DNA of 64,000 nucleotides from Staphylococcus piscifermentans. Lineage in GTDB: Bacteria > Bacillota > Bacilli > Staphylococcales > Staphylococcaceae. Shown piece after piece: positions 49,515 to 57,574 of this stretch (within the stretch, counting starts at the first letter, position 1; each line of letters starts with the position of its first letter). Location of the stretch: positions 1,674,001-1,738,000 of the forward strand of contig NZ_LT906447.1 in assembly GCF_900186985.1 (NCBI RefSeq). Reading direction: 5' to 3'. The position numbers were made by a program, and so were the translations under genes. Under the pieces are notes generated by a model. That model was not told the DNA's origin. It did no database searches and saw only the letters and a program-made list of their open reading frames with translations.

Positions 49515-50489
49515 CTAAATATTATATGATACTTCATCACCGAAATCAACAGATAATAAGTATTTCGCTTGTTCTTTATCTTTATTCATTTGTTCAACGA
49601 GCGGATCAATACCGTCGAACTTAACTTCAGGTCTTAAATAGTGATGCCAAAATACCACCACACGTTCACCGTAAATATCTTGATCAAAGTCGAAAATATT
49701 CACTTCAATCACTACATGGGATTTTTTCGGATCATGGAACGTAGGTTTTACGCCGACATTGCAAACTCCGCGATAAATGCGTTGTTCTGCACCAATTGCC
49801 AAGCTCACTGCATAGACACCTTTTTTAGGTAGAACATAATCATCGCTCGGTTCAATATTAGCTGTAGGAAAACCGATTGTACGACCCCGTTTCTCGCCTT
49901 GAACAACTGTCCCTTTAATACGATAACGGTAGCCCAATTCTTCGTTAGCCTTTTTCAAGTTGCCTTCTTTTAAAGCACGACGGATTTCAGTAGTGGAAAT
50001 TTTTTCAGAATACATTTCTTGTTTGCTCACTACAGTCGTATTAAAATGATCTTTTAATTCTTTTAGTACTGACATGTTGCCTTTCCCATGTTTCCCGAAA
50101 GTAAAATCAAAGCCAGCAATCACTTCTTTCACATGATTAGCTACAAGATATTGTTCTACGAATTCTTCGATTGAACAATCAGCAAATTTAGAAGTGAAGT
50201 TCACTATAATCACATAGTCAATATCATAAGCTTCCAAAATCTCAACCTTATCTGCTAAAGGTGTAAGATAATCTGTTCTTTTTTGTTTCGGATTCAGAAC
50301 GACTGACGGATGTGGGTCAAAGGTCATTACTGCTTTCTTTAAATTTTTCTTTTCAGCAATTTCATTTAATGCATGAAATACTTGTGCATGCCCTTTGTGC
50401 AATCCATCAAAGAAGCCTAATGCCATTGCAACGTCTTCTTGTATATATTGATCTGGTTGAATGGGATGTGTAATTTCTATCACTTTCAT
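49515..50489 (-). CDS. ribF: Bifunctional riboflavin kinase / FAD synthetase RibF
   Basis: RibF phosphorylates riboflavin to FMN and adenylylates FMN to FAD. The 324-residue protein has the N-terminal nucleotidyltransferase with ALGFFDGLHKGHAQV (about 23-37) and the C-terminal kinase domain with GEKRGRTIGFPTANIE. It lies 14 bases after truB on the same transcript. Confidence 0.97.
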   Translation of the reverse strand: MKVIEITHPIQPDQYIQEDVAMALGFFDGLHKGHAQVFHALNEIAEKKNLKKAVMTFDPHPSVVLNPKQKRTDYLTPLADKVEILEAYDIDYVIIVNFTSKFADCSIEEFVEQYLVANHVKEVIAGFDFTFGKHGKGNMSVLKELKDHFNTTVVSKQEMYSEKISTTEIRRALKEGNLKKANEELGYRYRIKGTVVQGEKRGRTIGFPTANIEPSDDYVLPKKGVYAVSLAIGAEQRIYRGVCNVGVKPTFHDPKKSHVVIEVNIFDFDQDIYGERVVVFWHHYLRPEVKFDGIDPLVEQMNKDKEQAKYLLSVDFGDEVSYNI

Positions 50490-50503
50490 AGTGCGCCTCT
50501 CCT

Positions 50504-51418
50504 TTAATTAAAAACTTTCTTCGGCTTGATTTCATTGGGTTTTTCAGAATGCGGGATATAAAGCGCGAGTGCTTTACCAGAATCACTATCCATAAATACA
50601 GTGATACCTTCAATCGCTTCCTCAAAATCGTTTTTATTAAACTTCTGACCATTTAATATACGTTTTTTCATTTCTGGATTACTGATTTGAATATGCGGTA
50701 ATCCCTTTAATCCATATTCTATAGGAAATAAGCGTTCCTGTAATGATTCTTGCTTAAAAAGTGTTTCTATTTCGTCTAATTTCAAACTATCATGGGCTTG
50801 GAAGCCGCCGCTTTCGACACGTGTTAAGCGAGACATGTGTGCAGGATAACCCAATTCCTTTCCTATATCAGTCGCTAGTGTACGAATATAAGTACCTTTG
50901 CCGCAACGAATAGCAAGATTAAAAGTGCAAATGCCATCATGGAATTGCGGTTCTGATGTTCGTTCAATGTCGTAAATACTTACTTTACGTTTCGGTCGTT
51001 CGACTGTTTCGTTGTTACGTGCATATTCGTATAATTTACGCCCATTCACTTTTACAGAAGAATACATAGGCGGAATTTGTTCAATTTCACCTTTAAACGA
51101 ATCGATTGCTTTATCAATTTCCGCAATTGATAAAGTGTCCGCTTCAACTCTTTTTGTTTCTAACACTTCTCCAGTTTGGTCTTCAGTCGTTGTACTGAAA
51201 CCGATTGTAACCTCTGCTTCATATGCTTTGCCCATATCCATAATATAATCACTTACTTTAGTAGCATTCCCTACACATACAGGTAATACACCATCCACTT
51301 CCGGATCTAGCGTCCCCGTATGCCCTACTTTTTTAGTATGTAAAATTTTACGTAGTTTAAAGACTACATCGTGGCTTGTAAGACCGCGTTCTTTAAAAAC
51401 AGGTAAAATACCATCCAT
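50504..51418 (-). CDS. truB: tRNA pseudouridine synthase TruB
   Basis: TruB makes pseudouridine 55 in the T-arm of tRNAs. The 304-residue protein has the catalytic Asp in [15 protein letters not shown] (near residue 36), KAYEAEV, and the C-terminal TruB_C-like region. The ATG encoding MDGILPVFK has GAGGTG 6 nt upstream. An Asp replaces the more usual small residue before GVLP, probably without consequence. Confidence 0.97.
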   Translation of the reverse strand: MDGILPVFKERGLTSHDVVFKLRKILHTKKVGHTGTLDPEVDGVLPVCVGNATKVSDYIMDMGKAYEAEVTIGFSTTTEDQTGEVLETKRVEADTLSIAEIDKAIDSFKGEIEQIPPMYSSVKVNGRKLYEYARNNETVERPKRKVSIYDIERTSEPQFHDGICTFNLAIRCGKGTYIRTLATDIGKELGYPAHMSRLTRVESGGFQAHDSLKLDEIETLFKQESLQERLFPIEYGLKGLPHIQISNPEMKKRILNGQKFNKNDFEEAIEGITVFMDSDSGKALALYIPHSEKPNEIKPKKVFN

Positions 51419-51507
51419 TTTAAACACCTCAAATTTTATTCGTACCATATCTATTTTACATCAGTTTAAACTTAAGAAATAGTAAAAATAAGCAAATGTT
51501 AATTTTG

Positions 51508-51549
51508 CATATTAAAAAGCTGCATCTCTCCTTAAGAGAAATACAGCTT
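51508..51549 (-). terminator. Terminator of rbfA
   Basis: Minus-strand AAGCTGTATTTCTC and GGAGAGATGCAGCTT pair (with one small irregularity) around TTAA and are followed by TTT. Confidence 0.75.
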
Positions 51550-51566
51550 GTGTCATAAATGATTCA

Positions 51567-51914
51567 TTAATCTTTTTTGTGTAAATCTTGAATCATTTTT
51601 TCAATTTTATTTCCGTATTCAATTGAATGATCATATTCAAATTGTAAGTCAGGAATAATTCTTAAGCGCATTCTTGAACCTAATTCAGATTTAATAAATC
51701 CTTTAGCTTTTTCAAGTGCTTTGAATGTATTTTCAACTTCTTTATCATTACCTAATACAGTCAAGTATACTTTAGCTAATGATAAATCGTTAGTGAGTTG
51801 AACATCTGTAATCGTAATAAAGCCAATACGTGGATCTTTGACTTTATTATTGATGATATCCATTAATTCTTTTTTCATTTGCTCACCAACACGTTCTGCT
51901 CTCATCCTACTCAT
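51567..51914 (-). CDS. rbfA: Ribosome-binding factor A
   Basis: RbfA is a KH-fold 30S maturation factor acting late in 16S processing and in cold adaptation. The 115-residue protein starts [17 protein letters not shown] and contains [13 protein letters not shown] and [24 protein letters not shown] lies before the ATG. It normally follows infB directly; here a VOC-family gene and a non-coding stretch lie between them. Confidence 0.97.
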   Translation of the reverse strand: MSRMRAERVGEQMKKELMDIINNKVKDPRIGFITITDVQLTNDLSLAKVYLTVLGNDKEVENTFKALEKAKGFIKSELGSRMRLRIIPDLQFEYDHSIEYGNKIEKMIQDLHKKD

Positions 51915-52339
51915 TTAATTCACCTCTTCTAATCTACATTTAACGATTTGCTTCAATCCAAAATTATAGACTAAAATCGCCTTGTTGACAAAGTTTTTCC
52001 CTTATAGAGTGATGTTTAATCACATACATGAGCACTAATGAATGTAAAGTTACAGTTAAGCATGTAAAGAATGCGTAAACGTTAAGTCATTCATTTCAAA
52101 ATAAAATTTACATTTCATTTTAGTGCGCGTCTGTGCAACGCTCTTTTAACTGTTTCTTTCTTTAGAATCATTGTTATTACAAGGAAATTCTATACTTTTA
52201 AATGGTCACAAGCCTTTTCAACAGTTGCGTAACTGTATAATAAGGAACAGAAAACACCAATTTTTTACATTTCATTTTTGATTGGCGTTTCATTTTGAAA
52301 CGTAACTACTGCAAAAATGAATCATAATTTTATATCCTC
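51915..52339. other. Non-coding stretch of about 425 bp between rbfA and the VOC gene
   Basis: I find no credible gene here. It holds an inverted repeat next to a -10-like hexamer (52221-52241) and hairpins after the VOC gene: CGTTTC/GAAACG near 52290-52310 and ACGCCAAT/ATTGGTGT near 52255-52290, the latter followed by TTTTC and possibly a terminator. The position is inside what is usually a tight infB-rbfA junction. Confidence 0.6.
52221..52241 (+). promoter_or_regulatory. Orphan operator-like palindrome with -10 hexamer
   Basis: ACAGTT-GCGT-AACTGT (52221-52236) is a 16-bp inverted repeat overlapping TATAAT (52236-52241) on the plus strand. It looks like a repressor site (MarR-type sites have such form), but no open reading frame follows on that strand. 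Confidence 0.4.
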
Positions 52340-52717
52340 TTAAGCCATTACAATGATATTAAAAAAGTGCCCATCAATATCTTGGAATGAGAAACCATAG
52401 AAATTATTTCTGACTTTGGGTGCGTCTTTAATAACGCCACCAGCCGCTTCTACTTTCTTCGCAAGTTTATCCGCTTCTTCTTCAGTCTTCACTGATAAGG
52501 AAATTAATACATCATTTCCAGTTGTTTCTTTTCCTATATATTGTTTAAAACGCTCTCTCGACACAACCATAACAGGTGAACCTGTTTGCGCTTTAAAACC
52601 AAACATTTCCCCTTCTTGTTCAGGTTGTTGAATAATCGTAAAGCCAATATCTTTATAAAATTTCATGCTTTTCTCTAAATCGTCGCAACCTAAATTGAAC
52701 CAAATATTCGTTAACAT
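52340..52717 (-). CDS. VOC-superfamily (glyoxalase/bleomycin resistance-like) protein
   Basis: This is a 125-residue single-gene VOC-fold protein with paired beta-alpha-beta-beta-beta modules; the ends are IWFNLGCDDLEKSMKFYKDIG (starting near residue 5; split as IWFNLGCDD and LEKSMKFYKDIG) and FSFQDIDGHFFNIIVMA. A strong GGGAGG site lies 6 nt before the ATG. Family members include glyoxalase I, dioxygenases and antibiotic-binding proteins; the classical metal ligands are not all recognisable, so I give no activity. It sits between infB and rbfA as a likely insertion. Confidence 0.87.
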   Translation of the reverse strand: MLTNIWFNLGCDDLEKSMKFYKDIGFTIIQQPEQEGEMFGFKAQTGSPVMVVSRERFKQYIGKETTGNDVLISLSVKTEEEADKLAKKVEAAGGVIKDAPKVRNNFYGFSFQDIDGHFFNIIVMA

Positions 52718-52797
52718 TGAAATCCTCCCATCGCTGTTAGTTATTTCTTTACTTTACCACTATTTAATGGAATTAGTGCTGAGAGGAATAAGATTAC

Positions 52798-52840
52798 GTA
52801 AAAAATGCACTTTCCAACTAAGGAAAGTGCATTTTTTAAG
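52798..52840. terminator. Bidirectional terminator after infB
   Basis: AAAAAATGCACTTTCC (52800-52815) and GGAAAGTGCATTTTTT (52822-52837) form a perfect 16-bp stem with A and T runs, able to end transcription in both directions. It separates infB from the VOC gene. Confidence 0.93.
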
Positions 52841-52847
52841 AACAATA

Positions 52848-54992
52848 TTATCTTTCGATTTCTACCATTTCATAAGCTTCAATGATGTCTTCGACTTTAA
52901 TATCGTTGAATTTTTCGATTGTAATACCACATTCGTAACCTTGTGCGACTTCTTTAACGTCGTCTTTGAAACGTTTCAATGTATCTAATTGACCTTCAAA
53001 GACTACGATGCCGTCACGGATGACACGTACACCAGCATTACGAGTGATTTTGCCGTCAGTCACGTAACAACCAGCAATTGTACCGACTTTAGACACTTTG
53101 AATGTTTGACGAACTTCAGCTTGTCCGATGACTTTTTCTTCATATTCAGGATCAAGCATACCTTTCATTGCTGATTCAATTTCTTCAATTACGTTATAAA
53201 TAACGCAGTGTAAACGCATATCTACATTTTCTTGCTCAGCAGCACGTTTTGCACCTGAATCAGGGCGTACGTTAAATCCAATGATAATACCATTTGAGGC
53301 ATTTGCTAATGTTACGTCAGATTCATTGATTGCACCCACAGCAGTGTGGATGATACGTACGTTAACGCCTTCAACATCAATTTTCATCAATGATGCAGCA
53401 AGTGCTTCTACAGAACCTTGTACATCACCTTTGATAATAATGTTAAGGTCTTTCATTTCACCTTGTTTCATTTGTTCAAACAAGTTATCCAATGTCACAT
53501 TTTTACTTTCTTGACGTTGTTGAAGAATACTTTCTTCATGACGTGCTTCACCAATACGACGTGCTTGTTTTTCGTCAGAGAAAGTAACGAAGCGGTCGCC
53601 AGCTTGCGGTACATCGTTGATACCTGTAATTTCAACAGGTGTTGAAGGACCAGCAGATTTAACACGTTTACCGATATCGTTGACCATTGCACGTACACGG
53701 CCGTAAGTGTTGCCGACTACGATTGCATCACCGACATGCAATGTACCGTTTTGAACAAGTAATGAAGCGGCAGGTCCGCGAGATTTATCAAGTTCTGCTT
53801 CAATTACAGTACCTACAGCACGTTTTTCTGGATTTGCTTTTAATTCTTGTACTTCTGAAACTAAGACAATCATTTCAAGCAAGTCATCAATACCGTCTCC
53901 GCTTAAGGCAGAAAGTGGTACGAAGATTGTGTCGCCGCCCCAGTCTTCAGGGAATAAACCATATTCAGTCAATTCTTGCATTACACGATCAGGGTTTGCT
54001 GTCGGTTTATCAATTTTATTGACTGCTACGATAATTGGCACATCAGCTTCTTTAGCATGGTTGATAGCTTCAATTGTTTGAGGCATTACACCATCATCTG
54101 CAGCTACTACTAAAATTGTAATATCGGTAACTTGTGCACCACGCGCACGCATTGTAGTGAAGGCAGCATGTCCTGGTGTATCTAAGAAAGTAATTTTTTT
54201 GCCATCATTTTCAATTTGATAAGCACCGATATGTTGTGTGATACCGCCTGCTTCACCTTCAGTCACATGAGTGTTTCGGATGGAGTCAAGCAATGTTGTT
54301 TTACCATGGTCAACGTGTCCCATAATTGTAACAACTGCAGGTCGTTCAATTGCATCTGGATCTTCTTCTTCATCATCGAAGTAGATATCTAAGTCCTCTT
54401 CGTCGATAACGACTTCTTTTTCAATTTCGATGCCATAATCATCAGCAATCAATTCAACTGTTTCATCATCTAGTGATTGGTTGATATTCGCCATGATTCC
54501 TAATAGGAACAATTTCTTAACGATATTAGATGATTCAATATTCATTTTCTCAGCTAATTCGCCTACCGTAATGCCTTCAGTATAAGAAATTTTTTCTGGC
54601 ATTTCTTTTACAGTTTCTTGCTTAGGTGCTTGTTTTTGATTTTTATTATTCTTGTTGTTTTTATTGTTTTTGTTATTTTTTTGATTTTTGTTATTATGAT
54701 TTTTCTTGTTGTCTTTTTTATTGTTGTTCTTTTTAGCGTTGCCGCTATTATTATTGTTTTTATCTTTATTGTTATTTTGATGTTTTTTGTGATTATTTTG
54801 AGCAGCTTTATTATCTTGCTTATCTTTAGATGAACCTGGTTTGAATTTTTTATCTAATTCTTTGATTTCGTTAGGTTCTAACGCTTGCATATGGTTAGAC
54901 ACCTCTACATTCATCTTTTTCAATTCATCAATAACATCTTTACTTTTTAAATTTAAATCTTTTGCATACTCGTAAATTCTCTGTTTACTCAT
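52848..54992 (-). CDS. infB: Translation initiation factor IF-2
   Basis: IF-2 is the GTPase that brings fMet-tRNA to the 30S subunit and promotes subunit joining. The 714-residue protein starts [13 protein letters not shown] with the IF2_N domain, has an Asn/Lys-rich low-complexity linker (about 56-128), a second IF2_N segment ([15 protein letters not shown]), the G domain with GHVDHGKT (225-232) and NKID, and C-terminal domains II-IV. AAGGAG lies 7 nt before the ATG. A longer frame exists upstream without a better site. Confidence 0.98.
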   Translation of the reverse strand: MSKQRIYEYAKDLNLKSKDVIDELKKMNVEVSNHMQALEPNEIKELDKKFKPGSSKDKQDNKAAQNNHKKHQNNNKDKNNNNSGNAKKNNNKKDNKKNHNNKNQKNNKNNKNNKNNKNQKQAPKQETVKEMPEKISYTEGITVGELAEKMNIESSNIVKKLFLLGIMANINQSLDDETVELIADDYGIEIEKEVVIDEEDLDIYFDDEEEDPDAIERPAVVTIMGHVDHGKTTLLDSIRNTHVTEGEAGGITQHIGAYQIENDGKKITFLDTPGHAAFTTMRARGAQVTDITILVVAADDGVMPQTIEAINHAKEADVPIIVAVNKIDKPTANPDRVMQELTEYGLFPEDWGGDTIFVPLSALSGDGIDDLLEMIVLVSEVQELKANPEKRAVGTVIEAELDKSRGPAASLLVQNGTLHVGDAIVVGNTYGRVRAMVNDIGKRVKSAGPSTPVEITGINDVPQAGDRFVTFSDEKQARRIGEARHEESILQQRQESKNVTLDNLFEQMKQGEMKDLNIIIKGDVQGSVEALAASLMKIDVEGVNVRIIHTAVGAINESDVTLANASNGIIIGFNVRPDSGAKRAAEQENVDMRLHCVIYNVIEEIESAMKGMLDPEYEEKVIGQAEVRQTFKVSKVGTIAGCYVTDGKITRNAGVRVIRDGIVVFEGQLDTLKRFKDDVKEVAQGYECGITIEKFNDIKVEDIIEAYEMVEIER

Positions 54993-55008
54993 ATAATCAC
55001 TCCTTACG

Positions 55009-55314
55009 TTATTCATCTATCATTGATAATAGCTTTTTGGCAAAACCGTTATCCATTATAGCGATATTCACGCGAGATGATTTACCTAGGGCTTGCCCAA
55101 GTTCTTCTCTGGTTCCGAATATACGTAATGGGACTTGGTAACTTTCGCATTTTTGGCTGATATCTTTCTCAGTCCTTGCCGAAGCATCCTCTGAAAGAAT
55201 CACTAAAGAGACTTTTCTCTTTTTGATTTCAGTTAAAATGACGGATTCACCGCTTTTAACTTTACCAGCGCGCATTGCCAATCCTAAAAAATTCAAGATG
55301 TTGCTCTTATTCAT
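55009..55314 (-). CDS. rplGA: L7Ae-family RNA-binding protein YlxQ
   Basis: The 101-residue protein is of the L7Ae/L30e family ([16 protein letters not shown], about 9-24, and [11 protein letters not shown] near 34). Family members bind kink-turn RNA. It overlaps the ylxR stop by 4 bases (ATGA) and precedes infB. Its role in this operon is not established. Confidence 0.93.
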   Translation of the reverse strand: MNKSNILNFLGLAMRAGKVKSGESVILTEIKKRKVSLVILSEDASARTEKDISQKCESYQVPLRIFGTREELGQALGKSSRVNIAIMDNGFAKKLLSMIDE

Positions 55315-55595
55315 TTTGGAATCTCTTCTCTGTAGATGAGACGTATGATTTCTTTGTATACAGGAGCAAGCGTTTCTACATCTGAGTTGAAGAACTTTTC
55401 AAGCACGCCTTTTTTCTGTGCTTGTTCAACAAGTGCGACGTCTTTAGAAACGTAAGCACCGCGCCCAGGCTTCTTACCTGTAGCATCCGCAGAAATCTCT
55501 CCTTCTTTATTGATAACCACACGAATCATGTCATTTTTGGGACGCATTTCGTTAGAAAGAATACACTTTCTCATTGGAATCTTCTTTTTCTTCAT
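55311..55595 (-). CDS. rnpM: YlxR family RNA-binding protein (RnpM)
   Basis: This 94-residue DUF448 protein has the MRKCILSNEMRPKNDMIRVV N-terminal motif and GRGAYVSKD; the B. subtilis protein has been reported to interact with RNase P. The ATG encoding MKKKKIPMR lies 11 nt after GGAG; a GTG four codons earlier touches that site. It follows nusA by 18 bases in the rimP-nusA-rnpM-ylxQ-infB operon. Confidence 0.92.
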   Translation of the reverse strand: MKKKKIPMRKCILSNEMRPKNDMIRVVINKEGEISADATGKKPGRGAYVSKDVALVEQAQKKGVLEKFFNSDVETLAPVYKEIIRLIYREEIPK

Positions 55596-55613
55596 AAAGT
55601 TATTCACTCCAAA

Positions 55614-56936
55614 TTATTCTTCTACGTCTTTTTTAGAATCTTTTTCAAATGTTTCTTCGATTGCTTCTTCTTCTGCAGATTCTTCAGCTTCTGCTTCTTC
55701 AATCTCTGAAGCTACTGCTTCGTCTTCAAGTTCTTCTGTGTCCGCTTCTTCAGTTGCTTCAGCCTCTTCAATTTCAGCTGCTTCTTCTGCTTCCACATCA
55801 GGTTCTTCGTCAACTTGATTGATGACTACTTCTTCAGTTAAATCTTCTGCTGGCTCTTCGTCAGTTTCTTCTACTTCAGGAACTGGATAAATACCCGCTT
55901 CTCTGGCATCTGATTCTGATTTGATATCAATTTTCCAACCAGTTAATTTCGCAGCTAAACGAGCGTTTTGGCCACGTTTACCAATTGCTAATGAAAGTTG
56001 ATAATCTGGAACAATGACAGTTGTAGATTGGTTTGTTTCATCTACAATTACTTCAAGGACTTGTGAAGGACTCAAAGCATTTTTAACGAATACTTTAGGA
56101 TCTTCGTTCCATTGAACGATGTCGATTTTTTCTCCGCCAAGTTCTTCTACAATTGCTTCCACACGTACACCTTTAGAACCTACACATGCGCCTACAGCAT
56201 CGATATCTGGATTGTCAGAGTAAACGCTGATTTTAGAACGGTCGCCTGCTTCGCGTGCTACTGATTTAATCACTACAGTACCATCATAAATTTCAGGCAC
56301 TTCTTGTTCAAATAAACGCTTCAATAAACCAGGATGGCTTCTTGATACATAAATTTGAGGTCCTTTTGTAGTTTGTTCTACTTTATTTACATATACTTTG
56401 ATACGTTCATTAGGAATGTAGCTTTCATTTGGACTTCTTTCTGCTTCAGACAATACAGCTTCTGTACGGCCTAAATTAACGTAGACATAACGATGGTCGA
56501 CTCTGTCGATGATACCTGTGACGATATCTTCTTCTTTGTCGATGAACTCATCATACAAAATTTCACGTTCAGCATCGCGTAAACGTTGCATTACTGCTTG
56601 TTTAGCAGCTTGGGCACCTACACGGCCGAAGTCTTTAGGTGTTACATCTTCTTCGTAAATATCGCCGATTTCATAAGCTGGATTTTTTTCTAATGCTGTA
56701 CTGATATCCACTTCTTCACGGTCATCGAATACATCATCTACTACTTCTTTACGTGCAATCACTTTGAAAGTACCTTCGTCCATATTTAATTCAACACGGA
56801 CGTTACGCGCAGCTTCATAATTTTTCTTATAAGCTGTAATCAAAGCTGCTTCAATTGCATCGATTAATACTTCTCTTGGAATTTTCTTTTCTTTTTCTAA
56901 ATACTCTGTTGCTAACAATAATTCATTACTTGACAC
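55614..56936 (-). CDS. nusA: Transcription elongation/termination factor NusA, with long acidic tail
   Basis: NusA binds RNA polymerase and modulates pausing, intrinsic termination and antitermination. The 440-residue protein has the N-terminal polymerase-binding domain, an S1 domain (about 135-200) and two KH domains (about 200-345, with VGACVGSKGVRVEAIVEELG, LAIGKRGQNARLAAKLTGWK). Residues 352-440 are an almost wholly acidic low-complexity tail of Glu, Ala and Asp, making the protein longer than other staphylococcal NusA proteins (about 390 in S. aureus by my recollection). It starts 21 bases after rimP. Confidence 0.97.
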   Translation of the reverse strand: MSSNELLLATEYLEKEKKIPREVLIDAIEAALITAYKKNYEAARNVRVELNMDEGTFKVIARKEVVDDVFDDREEVDISTALEKNPAYEIGDIYEEDVTPKDFGRVGAQAAKQAVMQRLRDAEREILYDEFIDKEEDIVTGIIDRVDHRYVYVNLGRTEAVLSEAERSPNESYIPNERIKVYVNKVEQTTKGPQIYVSRSHPGLLKRLFEQEVPEIYDGTVVIKSVAREAGDRSKISVYSDNPDIDAVGACVGSKGVRVEAIVEELGGEKIDIVQWNEDPKVFVKNALSPSQVLEVIVDETNQSTTVIVPDYQLSLAIGKRGQNARLAAKLTGWKIDIKSESDAREAGIYPVPEVEETDEEPAEDLTEEVVINQVDEEPDVEAEEAAEIEEAEATEEADTEELEDEAVASEIEEAEAEESAEEEAIEETFEKDSKKDVEE

Positions 56937-56957
56937 GGTTAAATCCTCCTAATCACG

Positions 56958-57425
56958 TTAAATCAATACTGCATGACGTGCTTTAGCAATTTTATTTCTA
57001 GGGATTTCAACTTCCTTTTTCTTTTCCTTGACTTGCGCTTTGATGACAACATGGTCATCAGTTACAGATTGTAAGACGCCTAACCACTCTTTAGAACCTT
57101 CAATCGGCGCATAAAGAGAAACAAATACAGGTTGATCGACAGCATCACGGAACGCTTTATCGTTTTTGATAGGACGTTCAGCACCTGGTGATGCGACATC
57201 AAGATAATACATTTGTTCAATCGGGTCTTCTTCATCCATGACTTCACTGATTTTCTCAGAAGCAAGCGTACAGTCATTCAAGTCGACACCGCCCTCTTTG
57301 TCGATTGAAATTCTGAGGAAGCGGTCTTTACCTTCTTTAGTAAATTCAATTTCTACGAGTTCAAAATTCAAATCATCTAATACGGGTTGAATGATTTCTT
57401 CAATTTGTTCAGTGATTTTACTCAT
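56958..57425 (-). CDS. rimP: Ribosome maturation factor RimP
   Basis: RimP supports 30S maturation, particularly incorporation of S12 and neighbouring proteins. The 155-residue protein has the two-domain DUF150 fold with VEIEFTKEGKDRFLRISID (about 25-43) and YYLDVASPGAERPIK (about 73-87). It is the first gene of the nusA-infB operon. AGGAGG precedes the ATG. Confidence 0.97.
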   Translation of the reverse strand: MSKITEQIEEIIQPVLDDLNFELVEIEFTKEGKDRFLRISIDKEGGVDLNDCTLASEKISEVMDEEDPIEQMYYLDVASPGAERPIKNDKAFRDAVDQPVFVSLYAPIEGSKEWLGVLQSVTDDHVVIKAQVKEKKKEVEIPRNKIAKARHAVLI

Positions 57426-57451
57426 GCGAACCTCCTTTTATACAAATAGAA

Positions 57452-57478
57452 AAGAGCGGGTAAACCCCACTCTTCGTG
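57452..57478 (-). promoter_or_regulatory. Leader terminator in front of rimP-nusA, possible NusA autoregulation site
   Basis: AAGAGTGGG and CCCGCTCTT pair (one G-U) around TTTA and are followed by TTCTATTTG, within the rimP leader. The weak U tract fits a NusA-dependent terminator; in B. subtilis NusA represses its own operon by such termination in the leader. That this one works the same way is inferred. Confidence 0.6.
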
Positions 57479-57505
57479 ACTAAAGTTCATTTTTTACGCA
57501 CTGTA

Positions 57506-57535
57506 ATTATAACACAGTCAACATTTAATTGCCAA
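57506..57535 (-). promoter_or_regulatory. Promoter of the rimP-nusA-infB operon
   Basis: TTGGCA (57530-57535) and TATAAT (57506-57511) on the minus strand are 18 nt apart. Confidence 0.65.
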
Positions 57536-57574
57536 TTGTTGCACAATGGCAAGGTTTTAACCACTGAGTTGCAA

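Noticed and set aside
54618-54833. Hydrophobic plus-strand ORF opposite infB
   Set aside because: The apparent membrane protein is only the complement of the Asn/Lys-rich codons of infB.
55510-55818. Serine-rich plus-strand ORF opposite nusA
   Set aside because: Complement of the Glu/Ala-rich tail of nusA; no start signals.
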